From Bacillota bacterium (GTDB lineage: Bacteria > Bacillota_A > Clostridia > Tissierellales > Peptoniphilaceae), in contig JAEZZN010000072.1 of the NCBI GenBank assembly GCA_023418535.1, forward strand, positions 1 through 11,052: 11,052 nucleotides of DNA. Reading direction: 5' to 3'. Positions 1 to 6,945 of this stretch are shown here, one piece after another (the stretch's first letter is position 1; the number at the start of each line of letters is the position of its first letter). The notes under the pieces were generated by a model. It did no database searches and was not told where the DNA came from. It saw nothing but the letters and a program-made list of their open reading frames with translations. The position numbers and the translations under genes were made by a program.

Positions 1-640
1 CCATTGCGGCCCATACAGGGGCAGGCGTTTTTTACTCGAGTGGCGCTCCCAGCCGAGTTTGATCAATACCTGGCGGATACGGGTGGAGTCCATCGCGGTA
101 AGGTCTGCCCGGTTCTTGCCCAAGCACACACACCAGATCTCCAGGTTCGACACGACCTGACGTTGCACGGTTCCGTCTTGAGTCACCTGTCCGAACTCGC
201 TCGCCCCCTCCAGGTAGTTGCGGCGGGCATACAGGTCCATCTCATCCCAGTCCTCAGGTAGGAGGGTGTCGAGGTAAGCGTGGATGAGTCCTTCACGCTC
301 GTCGGTTTCTATTGCCTGGTGCTGGCGAGCTAGAGCAGCCTGTTCTAGATGTGCTTCGAGGAACAGCGGCTCACCGGCACGTACATGGGTGAGGGTTTCT
401 GCCCATACCTGGTCGATCACTTCTTCGGTGATATCCCAAGACTTCAGTGCGCCGGCACCGGGTGTGACGACGGGCCAGAACCTGCGGTTACCGGTGGTGT
501 CTCGTAGGTATCCGCTCTCTGCGTTAGTGGTGCCAAAGAACACGCACTGCCTGGGGTGTGGGGTGGCACGCCGGCCGAACGCAGCCCGGTAAATATCGTT
601 TTGTCGGCTCAGGAATGAGCGTAGGGCGAGCACATCGCGG
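1..640 (-). pseudogene. VapE-like (virulence-associated E family) protein, C-terminal part, truncated at both window edge and internal junction
   Basis: An uninterrupted minus-strand frame reads from about 640 down to 1 with no stop, so the C-terminus lies outside the window. It contains the stretch 'HPRQCVFFGTTN' followed by 'YLRDTTGNRRFWPV', the typical VapE/primase-associated P-loop NTPase region near the Walker B/sensor area, preceded by 'FLSRQNDIYRAAFGRR'. The tail 'GWERHSSKKRLP' fits the end of the family. These proteins are carried by prophages, phage satellites (e.g. pathogenicity-island-type elements) and integrative elements and are linked to their replication. The N-terminal half with the Walker A motif is missing: the frame loses family resemblance where rpoC sequence begins on the other strand (about 630-655). 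It is therefore a fragment left by a rearrangement, or an assembly join. Family call is good; whether the downstream end is intact cannot be seen. Confidence 0.75.
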
Positions 641-1278
641 TTGGCACCAAGCTGACCACGGGCCGTCTGGACCCGAAGAAGATGCTGCGTATCCGCAACA
701 AGTCTGAGACTCAGCGTCAGCTGGTTGACGAAGTGCAGGAAGTTTACCGTTCACAGGGTGTGGACATTCACTCCAAGCACATCGAAGTTATCGTGCGCCA
801 GATGCTACGCCGCGTAACTGTCCTGGATGATCCGGGCGACACCGAGCTACTTCCGGGCCAGCTTGTTGACGAGGTCGAGTTCAAGCGCATCAACCGTGCA
901 ACGGTTGCTGAAGGTGGCCGCCCGGCCGCTGGACGTCCTGAACTCATGGGTATCACCAAGGCTTCGTTGGCAACCGACTCCTGGTTGGCAGCCGCGTCGT
1001 TCCAGGAGACCACCAAGATTCTGACCGAGGCCGCACTGAGCGGTAAGTCGGATCCGCTGGTTGGCCTCAAGGAAAACGTCATCCTCGGTAAGCTCATCCC
1101 GGCTGGTACTGGACCGCCGCGCTACAACAACATTCGCGTTGAACCCACCGCAGAAGCGATGGCTAACGCTGATTACGTTGAAGCCGACTTCCAGATTGGC
1201 GAGGTTGACGAGGACTTCCTTGCATCCCTGGATTCGATCGACTTCGGAGCAACATTCTCCGATCCGAAGTACCGCTAA
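637..1278 (+). pseudogene. rpoC: RNA polymerase beta' subunit (RpoC), C-terminal fragment
   Basis: The frame ending at the TAA 1276-1278 encodes the extreme C-terminal portion of beta', about 212 residues. Diagnostic strings are '[11 protein letters not shown]', '[19 protein letters not shown]', '[10 protein letters not shown]' and the trigger-loop-distal '[19 protein letters not shown]', followed by '[20 protein letters not shown]', all near-invariant in bacterial RpoC. The reading continues upstream of the first ATG (682) to about 637-643 ('[14 protein letters not shown]'), after which stops occur in frame and the DNA matches a VapE-like gene on the opposite strand. A full RpoC is roughly 1,200-1,300 residues, so more than four fifths is absent. 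The gene is essential, so a complete copy must exist elsewhere if this join is real. No ribosome binding site or start that would make the fragment a functional gene is evident; it is best read as a duplicated 3' end, or as an assembly chimera. Confidence 0.9.
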
Positions 1279-1360
1279 ATAGGACGAGACCTGTCCGATC
1301 CCTTAGAGTTCAGACAGCCCTGGAATAACCGGACAGTTTGACACATGGGACCTAGACAAG

Positions 1361-1399
1361 GAGGGCATGAACCCGAAAGATTTTCGGGTTCATGCCCTC
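1361..1399. terminator. Perfect 18-bp hairpin between convergent rpoC 3' end and ycaO
   Basis: GAGGGCATGAACCCGAAA (1361-1378) and TTTCGGGTTCATGCCCTC (1382-1399) are exact reverse complements separated by three bases. The structure lies about 80 bp after the rpoC stop and 10 bp after the ycaO stop, so it can serve as a bidirectional terminator for the two converging transcripts. There is no long T tract on either side (a short ATTTCT follows on the plus strand), which is common in actinobacterial terminators but leaves mechanism unproven. Confidence 0.75.
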
Positions 1400-1408
1400 G
1401 AGTCATTT

Positions 1409-2710
1409 CTAGAGCAGGGGTTCCCACTTCGCCAATGGTCGTCCACCGGGTACGTGGTTCCAAGGCTCGCCCTCGCTCATGGGAAGGGATAGTAGTTCGG
1501 GGATGAAGCTCTTTACGACGCGAAAACCCGCATCGGACACCGGTTCCGGAAGTCGTGCGGTGAGGTCGACCCAAATGTGGCTGGCTCCCGCGGCGGTGAC
1601 ATCCTCGCTGGTCAGCAAGACTTCTTCGTGGTGAGCTTGAACACTTGTAAGTTTCGCTTCCTCGTCCCAAACCTTCCACGCAGATACGCCGTGTGTGCTC
1701 GCCCAAAAACTCATGCGACGCTCACTTAGATCTGCGAAGGTATCGGTAGCTACGCCCTCAAACTTGTCTTGGTTTCGCCCCGTCATTTCAAGGAGTAGCG
1801 CCCCAACTTGTAGAGCTTCAATACATGCGTGCAGTGCAGCGCACGCGGGGCAGGTTTTTAGTGAGCTTCCCACTGCCGCGTAGTTGTCGTGGACATTCCA
1901 CGCAACATAGGTCCATGCTGATCCGATGCGAGATTTTACGCGGTATAGGTGCAGTGGAAAGCTCTGTTGCAGCTGCTCGAGCTTTCTGGTGGATCGGCAC
2001 CGGACGTCAATCGACTGGACGCGCTCTATTTCACCGAGACCGTTCCATGCGTGCGTCACGGCGTCGCGTTCGATTAGCTCACGCAAACTCGAGTCGATAG
2101 CCGCCTCAAGCCCGATGTGTGATGCGGTTCCTGACGGCGTGCCAAACCAGCGTCGCCCTTGCGCAGTCTTGCTGGTAGGTAGGTTGACCCACTCCGCGTC
2201 TACCAGTACGACGTCGGTAACCGTCTGACCGTCTTTCGTCCTTACGCGCTGAGCGCGAATCCACTTTGTATCGTTCGCGGGAGAGGGAAGCCGAAGAGCC
2301 TTTGTAATCCGAGGCAGACCCGCGTCTGCTTGGTCAAACGGCCGGACAAGGTTGCCGTCTGCATCGCCACTGGACTCGCCAAGGTTGCCGTCTGCATCGC
2401 TGCGGGGGCCACCAAGGTCGTCATTTGTTCCGACAGAATGCCGTCCAAGATCCCCAGAGGAACCTAGATGCGGACGTAGCGCGTAGCGTTCGACAGCTTC
2501 GCCGACACCGCGACGCAAAACGCCCGCCATAGTGAGGTCCCACGCCCCAACCCGGTCGTCGACGCCGAAATCGTCCGACCCAAGCCGCTGCCCCACGTCA
2601 ATGATCAGGTTGTAAATCGTCGGAACCGATTCCACCGCTGCCAGTTCATAGCTGGAAACCAGGCCTACCTCGGCCTCGAGAAGCTTCGAAAACAACTTCG
2701 GGTCACGCAT
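1409..2710 (-). CDS. YcaO-domain protein at the end of a daptide operon
   Basis: YcaO enzymes use ATP to activate a backbone amide oxygen; in RiPP pathways they make azolines, thioamides or amidines. The three YcaO signature blocks are present (numbering from the alternative ATG at 2740): 'GVGEAVERYA' near residues 78-87, 'SGTASHIGLEAAIDSSLRE' continuing into 'LIERDAVTHAW' at 203-232, and 'LKTCPACAALHACIEALQ' at 294-311. The ATP/Mg-binding glutamates of the EAVER and ELIER motifs look retained. The C-terminus ends 'PLAKWEPLL' and lacks the proline-rich PxPxP end seen in many azoline-forming YcaOs. I prefer the ATG at 2710, which overlaps the mpaB stop (ATGCGTGA); the ATG at 2740 would add ten residues inside mpaB, and neither has an ideally spaced Shine-Dalgarno. 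Residues about 99-142 are a repetitive 11-residue-periodic linker. No E1/ThiF-like, TfuA or dehydrogenase partner is in the window, so the reaction is unknown. Confidence 0.85.
   Translation of the reverse strand: MRDPKLFSKLLEAEVGLVSSYELAAVESVPTIYNLIIDVGQRLGSDDFGVDDRVGAWDLTMAGVLRRGVGEAVERYALRPHLGSSGDLGRHSVGTNDDLGGPRSDADGNLGESSGDADGNLVRPFDQADAGLPRITKALRLPSPANDTKWIRAQRVRTKDGQTVTDVVLVDAEWVNLPTSKTAQGRRWFGTPSGTASHIGLEAAIDSSLRELIERDAVTHAWNGLGEIERVQSIDVRCRSTRKLEQLQQSFPLHLYRVKSRIGSAWTYVAWNVHDNYAAVGSSLKTCPACAALHACIEALQVGALLLEMTGRNQDKFEGVATDTFADLSERRMSFWASTHGVSAWKVWDEEAKLTSVQAHHEEVLLTSEDVTAAGASHIWVDLTARLPEPVSDAGFRVVKSFIPELLSLPMSEGEPWNHVPGGRPLAKWEPLL
2315..2446 (-). repeat. 33-bp tandem repeat (about four units) inside ycaO
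   Basis: Two copies of a 20-bp identical core start at 2348 and 2381, exactly 33 bp apart. Diverged units precede (2315-2347) and follow (2414-2446), with a possible further degenerate unit from 2447. The period is 11 codons, so the frame is kept. In protein the units read roughly DLGRHSVGTND, DLGGPRSDADG, NLGESSGDADG and NLVRPFDQADA: an acidic, Gly-rich linker placed between the first YcaO signature helix and the following strand. This looks like an in-frame minisatellite expansion. Confidence 0.8.
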
Positions 2711-3743
2711 ACTGCGACGCCATCTCCTCAAAAACCGCATCCAAGAACGCGGGGCTAACAGTTCCCAGCGGGAGCATGTTTCCCGACCACTGGCTCAGCG
2801 TTTGCTGCACGAGCACCTCACGATCGACACTTGCCATGCGCTCCGTCGCAGCGGCGTTCAGCGGCCCACCAATCCTCGTGACAAAGTCCGTTAGAGACTC
2901 GCCCAACTCATTTTCAAGTCGCGATAAAGCCGCTTTCGATCCGTATCCAAATTCACCAATACGCGACATGACAGGATTCACGAGGGCGATGCTGGCTTCA
3001 AGTTTTGTTACATCAGCAAGCGAGGATAACTCATTGGCAAGATACCAAAGCGGCCAGACCCAAACCGTATGGGATTCTTGAAGCTGTACCTGATGCGTTC
3101 GGGCGGACAGCTTTGCAATGCTAGCCATCAGGGATTGATCTTCCCCCGCTTGTTCCACGCCAAAAACTTGCCTCGCATACCGACTGGCATCGCTAAACAT
3201 GTCTGCGAACCGCTCATGATCCTCAGCGTTAGCCACTGAAGCTACTCCTGCAGTTCTCAAGACAATTTCGAGGACGCCATGCAGAACCTGTTGCCTGCTG
3301 AGGTGTGCGTACACATTTGGAAAGTGCTGATACTCAAACGGCTCAGCATGTCTGCGCATTACGAGCCGGCGCCGATGTGGACCTACCTGCAGGACCGCAT
3401 TCACATTGGCCTCAGAACCCGTCCCAAGCGTGGTGGGAATCAGCGTGACACAACTGCGGTTTCCTTGCGGAATCGTAGCGATACCAGCACGGCCTCGTGA
3501 AACGTATGGACGAATATTTTCGTCTTCATTCCAAATCGCAAGCTTTACTTTGTCGAGGACGCTACCGCCCCCAAACGCATGCACGGCCTCGTGCTGCGCG
3601 GTGAGCTTTGAGATTTCTTCGATCTGCTCCAAAGTGCACGACGCGGAGACAGGAAGAGTCACATCAGCAGAGCTCTTGAAAGCCTGAACAGAGTCTGGAA
3701 TGCCCAGATCGTCCCAGATCTGGTCGTAGATGAAGAGCGTCAT
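2703..3743 (-). CDS. mpaB: Daptide oxidative decarboxylase, iron-alcohol-dehydrogenase-like (MpaB-like)
   Basis: The 346-residue product has the nucleotide-binding and fold signatures of the iron-containing alcohol dehydrogenase superfamily: 'FGGGSVLDKVKLA' (residues 57-69) and 'LIPTTLGTGSEANVNAV' (101-117). In the characterised daptide pathway the member of this family oxidises the side-chain hydroxyl of the precursor's C-terminal Thr and decarboxylates it to a methyl ketone. The usual metal site is poorly conserved: the region aligning with the common 'GMDALAHAIE' motif reads 'HGVLEIVLRTAG', so the Asp and first His are not evident, although 'SHTVWVWPLWY' near 224 sits where another His motif is expected. 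The start ATG overlaps the aminotransferase stop (ATGA, 3740-3743), showing translational coupling; its own stop overlaps the preferred ycaO start. Length is slightly below the usual 380 residues. Assignment comes from motifs plus the full cluster context; without that context it would only be a Fe-ADH-like protein. Confidence 0.85.
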   Translation of the reverse strand: MTLFIYDQIWDDLGIPDSVQAFKSSADVTLPVSASCTLEQIEEISKLTAQHEAVHAFGGGSVLDKVKLAIWNEDENIRPYVSRGRAGIATIPQGNRSCVTLIPTTLGTGSEANVNAVLQVGPHRRRLVMRRHAEPFEYQHFPNVYAHLSRQQVLHGVLEIVLRTAGVASVANAEDHERFADMFSDASRYARQVFGVEQAGEDQSLMASIAKLSARTHQVQLQESHTVWVWPLWYLANELSSLADVTKLEASIALVNPVMSRIGEFGYGSKAALSRLENELGESLTDFVTRIGGPLNAAATERMASVDREVLVQQTLSQWSGNMLPLGTVSPAFLDAVFEEMASQYA

Positions 3744-4996
3744 TGCGAACCCGTCTTGACCTCACCGATCGAGACTAGATCCCGCAGCCCATCGTCGAGG
3801 CGTCTGACAGCTTCTTTCCACGTGGCTACAGGCAAGGTAATGGGAGGAATGACCTGAATGCCACCCTCTGACGGCTGCACGGAAATGCCGTGGGAGAGGA
3901 AGTGGTCGTGGAGCTTTAACCCAGAAAAATCGTCGCTCGGTTCTTGCAACAGGTTCTTGGGGACTCCCAGGAATCTAAACAGTCCCTGCCCTCGAAGCTC
4001 GCAACCGTAACGGTTAGCGAGGTCTCTTAGATCGGATTCGACAGTTGCGTTCAGCCGGTCATAGATGGCTTCAATATCCACCGAATTGAGGAAATCGAGG
4101 ACGCCAAGAATCGCAGCGGTAGCCATAGGGGAGCCCGCCTGGGTCTCACCGTGAACGAACATTGAATCCGCTTCCACGAACTCATCTGTCACAGATGGGG
4201 ATATAACCATGAGGGCGCTTGCCTCAGTGCCGTTCGTAAGACCCTTCGAAAAACCAATGACATCGGGAGGTTCATGCCAGCCAAGCGAGGCGGCCAGCTT
4301 TCCGAGCCGGTAGAACCCAACTGCGACCTCGTCGGCTGCAAGCAGGAAATCATGTTCGCGTCGGGCTTGGAATATTACGTCCAGGACGTCTGCGCTGAGG
4401 GGGTACGCGCCTGTTCCGAGTAGCGGCTCAAGCATCACGAGCGCAACGGTTGAGCCGCGTGTTTGAAAGAAATCTTGCCACGGTTTTGGATCATCTGCGG
4501 GCAGGTGAACGTAGCGCGGAGATCGCGCTCCATAAAGTGCCTGGTTCAGATCATCGCCCGATAGTTGCATCGAATTGATCGTCATGCCGTGGTAGCTTCC
4601 CGCCGCACTAACGACGGTCTTGGCGCGGGGATTTCCAGTAAGTGCAGCCCGATGCAAGGCCAGCTTCACAATCGAATCATTCAGGGCTGACCCACTGGTA
4701 GAAAACACGACAGCGCCCTCGGGCCACCCAATTTTTTGAAGCATCCGCTCAGCAACCTCGTGGGCATCCGGATGGGAATGACGAAACAGCGTGGCGTAGT
4801 GAAGCTTGGAACAAACCTGATCAATACGATCCGCAACAAACCTGTTGCCATAGCCAAAGTTCACGTTCCACAGGCCACTGGTCAAACAAATGGCTTGATT
4901 TCCGTCCGCAAACGTCAGTTCATAACCATCCACGCCTGTAATCATTCGGGCAGGATTACCCATTTCCGAGGGCGGCAAGAGTGCTTCCCAGAGCAT
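3740..4996 (-). CDS. mpaD: Daptide-type class III (PLP) aminotransferase (MpaD-like)
   Basis: The 418-residue protein is a fold-type I, class III aminotransferase. Visible elements are the phosphate-binding 'STSGSALN' (99-106), the aromatic stacking 'SYHG' (134-137), 'LLAADEVAVGF' with the Asp that pairs with the PLP pyridine nitrogen (Asp222), and the Schiff-base lysine in 'GFSKGLTNG' (Lys251). Length is typical for the class. In daptide biosynthesis this enzyme converts the C-terminal ketone left by oxidative decarboxylation of Thr into a primary amine. The ATG at 4996 follows the methyltransferase stop by one base and is preceded by GAGGAG at a four-base spacing within the end of the methyltransferase gene. 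The downstream gene starts in its stop codon. The amino donor cannot be deduced from the sequence. Confidence 0.9.
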   Translation of the reverse strand: MLWEALLPPSEMGNPARMITGVDGYELTFADGNQAICLTSGLWNVNFGYGNRFVADRIDQVCSKLHYATLFRHSHPDAHEVAERMLQKIGWPEGAVVFSTSGSALNDSIVKLALHRAALTGNPRAKTVVSAAGSYHGMTINSMQLSGDDLNQALYGARSPRYVHLPADDPKPWQDFFQTRGSTVALVMLEPLLGTGAYPLSADVLDVIFQARREHDFLLAADEVAVGFYRLGKLAASLGWHEPPDVIGFSKGLTNGTEASALMVISPSVTDEFVEADSMFVHGETQAGSPMATAAILGVLDFLNSVDIEAIYDRLNATVESDLRDLANRYGCELRGQGLFRFLGVPKNLLQEPSDDFSGLKLHDHFLSHGISVQPSEGGIQVIPPITLPVATWKEAVRRLDDGLRDLVSIGEVKTGSQ

Positions 4997-4997
4997 G

Positions 4998-5810
4998 TTA
5001 CTCCTCAGCGCTCACGATGAATGACGTGGTTCTCTCATCCATTCCCGTGGCGCTCTTATACTCGCGTTCGATACGTTCAACTAATGAAAAGCCGGCGGAG
5101 TGCAACTCAGCTGCGAGCGTGTCAGCTGCAAGGTTCAAGACGGTTGACCGATAGATCCGGGCAGACGCATTCGGCTTTCCGACCGGCAAAACAATAAAGC
5201 CGATTTCCCGGGCAGAATCATTCGCAATCGAGGTGTCGTAGAAAAAGATGACATTTTCACGCCCTCGTAAATTCGCCTGTCCGAGATTGATGAGCCTATC
5301 CACCCCCGCAAGTGATTCTGAAGTGGACGCGTAGAACAGGCCATTTTTCTTAAGTGCTTTTCGTGCGGAAGAAAATATGGTCTGGCGTTGGTCTTCATCG
5401 AAAAGGCGAGCAGTACCCGCGCCGAAGATTAGAAGATCGAAAGTTTCAGGCTCCGGATCCCACGTTAAAAGGTTTTCTTGAATTGCGAGGACGCGGTCGG
5501 CTTCTAATCCCATTTCGCTTGCTCTTTCAACCAATGCACCAAGTAGGACGGGTGACGAGTCAAGCGCCACGTACTTCTTGACTTGGCTAGGGGGCAGGCT
5601 GAATAGGAGCCGGCCTTCTCCTGAGGCAAGCTCGCCGACTACTGCGTCTGAACGTAGGAGCGTACCGGCTTGCTTGACCTCAGAAGTTTCGGCCTCATCA
5701 TTGCGCACAAAATCTCTGTAGAGTTGCGCGCCTTCGCCTTTGTAGAGATCTCGGCTTCCTCTATCCGACAGGGTCCTCGCAAACAGAGAAGCGATGTTCT
5801 CAACGGTCAT
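4998..5810 (-). CDS. mpaM: Daptide-type SAM-dependent N-methyltransferase (MpaM-like)
   Basis: The 270-residue product has class I methyltransferase features: motif I 'VVGELASGEGR' (57-67), an acidic residue at the end of strand 2 in 'YVALDSSP' (Asp84) that would hold the SAM ribose, and the motif IV-like 'FDLLIFGAG' (124-132). In the daptide pathway the equivalent enzyme dimethylates the new C-terminal amine to complete the Dmp group. The N-terminal 50 residues are helical and carry 'LYKGEGAQLYRDFV', which probably forms the substrate lid. The start ATG lies in the stop of the upstream accessory gene (ATGA, 5807-5810). Nothing in the sequence alone distinguishes N- from other methylation; the substrate is inferred from the cluster. 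Confidence 0.87.
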   Translation of the reverse strand: MTVENIASLFARTLSDRGSRDLYKGEGAQLYRDFVRNDEAETSEVKQAGTLLRSDAVVGELASGEGRLLFSLPPSQVKKYVALDSSPVLLGALVERASEMGLEADRVLAIQENLLTWDPEPETFDLLIFGAGTARLFDEDQRQTIFSSARKALKKNGLFYASTSESLAGVDRLINLGQANLRGRENVIFFYDTSIANDSAREIGFIVLPVGKPNASARIYRSTVLNLAADTLAAELHSAGFSLVERIEREYKSATGMDERTTSFIVSAEE

Positions 5811-6628
5811 ACGTGAACTATCTTCCGCAGTTCACCACAAGCTTCACTGCGGACCGCGTCATCAAGTTGTGCGCCCGGAAGGTCTGCAAGAAGGCCTGGA
5901 TTCGTAACGGATAGCACCGCGCGATACATGTCGTACCCAAGGGAAAATATCCGTCCGCTGTTCATATTCATACAGCGGTAGTTCGATCCGTCTCTTGCTA
6001 GAAGCAAATCGTTGAACTCACTTGCTGATTCGAGCGGAAGATCGAACACGAAGTCAGAACCGGCACCACGCATCCGCTGCATCATTATTACTGCGCAGAC
6101 AAGCTGGCGGGACAGGGTTGGGAACTCTTCGCGTACTCGGACAATGGCCTCGGGGATTGGCCACGGCACCTCACCGTTATCGGTGATGACACTGCGCTCA
6201 ACGTCAAACATTTCCGGTGCGAAACCAGAAAGTTCAAACACTAGCGCACCGTGGTACAGGTATTGTGGCAAGACCCCGGTCTGTCCGAACTCAAGGAGGA
6301 TGTCTCGAAGGATCTCCTCATCCTCCTCAGTTTCAAAACTAATGTAGGTGGGCCCGAGGATATCCATGTACGGCAAGCCAGAAATCGAGCAGGTTTCCAC
6401 GATTAGACCGTCAGCAAAAACGGCCTCGTCGCCCTCGATCCCTAAATCGCCAAGTAGCTGGATGTACGGCTGGTCTACGGAGTGTCCGCTGAATAGGACC
6501 GTGTAGTTTTGCAAACGATCGGGTGATACCTCGGACCGTACCCACGCGAGCCGCGGACGCTCCTTGGAATAGGTTGTATCAATACCGCTTAGGAGCTGAA
6601 ATATCCGTGCTTGTACAGTGCTATCCAT
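5807..6628 (-). CDS. mpaC: Daptide accessory protein with C-terminal RiPP recognition element (MpaC-like)
   Basis: I recognise this 273-residue protein mainly by position. In characterised daptide clusters an otherwise unannotated accessory protein with a C-terminal RRE binds the precursor leader and is required by the oxidative decarboxylase. Consistent with that, the last 60 residues have an RRE/PqqD-like pattern: a strand region 'RIFSLG' (226-231) after 'YRCMNMN', then helices 'YDMYRAVLSV', 'GLLADL' and 'LDDAVRSEACGELRKI'. The N-terminal 200 residues show no catalytic motif I know; they are acidic in the middle ('ETEEDEEILRDILLE', 99-113) and have no membrane segment. The start at 6628 lies four bases after the small membrane protein gene and has no strong Shine-Dalgarno, suggesting coupling. 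The stop overlaps the methyltransferase start. Confidence 0.7.
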   Translation of the reverse strand: MDSTVQARIFQLLSGIDTTYSKERPRLAWVRSEVSPDRLQNYTVLFSGHSVDQPYIQLLGDLGIEGDEAVFADGLIVETCSISGLPYMDILGPTYISFETEEDEEILRDILLEFGQTGVLPQYLYHGALVFELSGFAPEMFDVERSVITDNGEVPWPIPEAIVRVREEFPTLSRQLVCAVIMMQRMRGAGSDFVFDLPLESASEFNDLLLARDGSNYRCMNMNSGRIFSLGYDMYRAVLSVTNPGLLADLPGAQLDDAVRSEACGELRKIVHV

Positions 6629-6632
6629 CTTG

Positions 6633-6842
6633 CTAGCTTCGCTGGCTAGTCGGTGGGGTGTCCTGCTTAGTTGATTTCACAAGCATGACTGTCCACACGA
6701 TCAGAGCAAGTTCGATCACGATGGCAACGCCGAGCATGTAGTAGGACTCCAAAATAGCGAGCACCACAATAATTGGCACCATAACGCCCGTCAAAACGGT
6801 CGCTAGTTGCATCTGCTTTCGGCTGTTTGAATCTTTCTTCAC
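6633..6842 (-). CDS. Small two-TM membrane protein, possible immunity factor
   Basis: The 69-residue product starts at a GTG preceded by AGAGAGG at about an eight-base spacing. It has a basic N-terminus (KKDSNSRK), two hydrophobic segments at about residues 14-31 and 36-55 separated by 'ESYYM', and a polar tail with Lys and Pro, predicting a hairpin with both ends in the cytoplasm. I do not recognise a family. It sits between the precursor genes and the modification genes, downstream of a hairpin and candidate promoter, and four bases before mpaC. Small two-TM proteins next to membrane-active peptides often act in self-protection or assist export; that role is inference here. The hydrophobic segments are not precursor-like and there is no C-terminal Thr. 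Confidence 0.7.
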   Translation of the reverse strand: MKKDSNSRKQMQLATVLTGVMVPIIVVLAILESYYMLGVAIVIELALIVWTVMLVKSTKQDTPPTSQRS

Positions 6843-6862
6843 TGAAATGCCTCTCTGGTAAA

Positions 6863-6892
6863 ATAAAAGTCCTGGAATGCCCTAGGTTTCAA
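6863..6892 (-). promoter_or_regulatory. Candidate internal promoter upstream of the small membrane protein and modification genes
   Basis: On the minus strand TTGAAA (6892-6887) is followed after 18 bp by TTTTAT (6868-6863), a reasonable -35/-10 pair. The predicted start of transcription, near 6856, leaves just room for the AGAGAGG ribosome binding site before the GTG at 6842. It lies immediately downstream of two hairpins that may stop transcription from the precursor genes. The match to the -10 consensus is partial. Confidence 0.35.
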
Positions 6893-6897
6893 GGGGG

Positions 6898-6939
6898 AGG
6901 CAGCCGGTAATACGGTCAAATTCGCACTACCGGCCGCCT
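6898..6939 (-). terminator. Hairpin downstream of the precursor genes (second of two)
   Basis: AGGCAGCCGGTA (6898-6909) and TACCGGCCGCCT (6928-6939) pair over 12 bp with an 18-base loop. The single non-Watson-Crick position is a G-U pair in minus-strand RNA but an A-C mismatch in plus-strand RNA, which supports function in the cluster's transcript. It is not followed by a clear U run, so it may act as a partial terminator or a 3'-end stabiliser of the precursor mRNA. Confidence 0.5.
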
Positions 6940-6945
6940 GAAATA

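Noticed and set aside
682..1278. A short independent gene starting at the ATG 682
   Set aside because: The frame continues upstream in RpoC-like sequence to about 637, and the ATG is internal to conserved RpoC; there is no ribosome binding site.
2315..2446. CRISPR-like array from regularly spaced repeats
   Set aside because: Only about four diverged units at 33-bp period without unique spacers, fully inside a coding frame with period divisible by three.
1409..2740. YcaO protein as part of a classical thiazole/oxazole or thiopeptide cluster
   Set aside because: No partner cyclodehydratase subunit, dehydrogenase or Cys/Ser-rich precursor is present, and the neighbouring genes form a daptide pathway.
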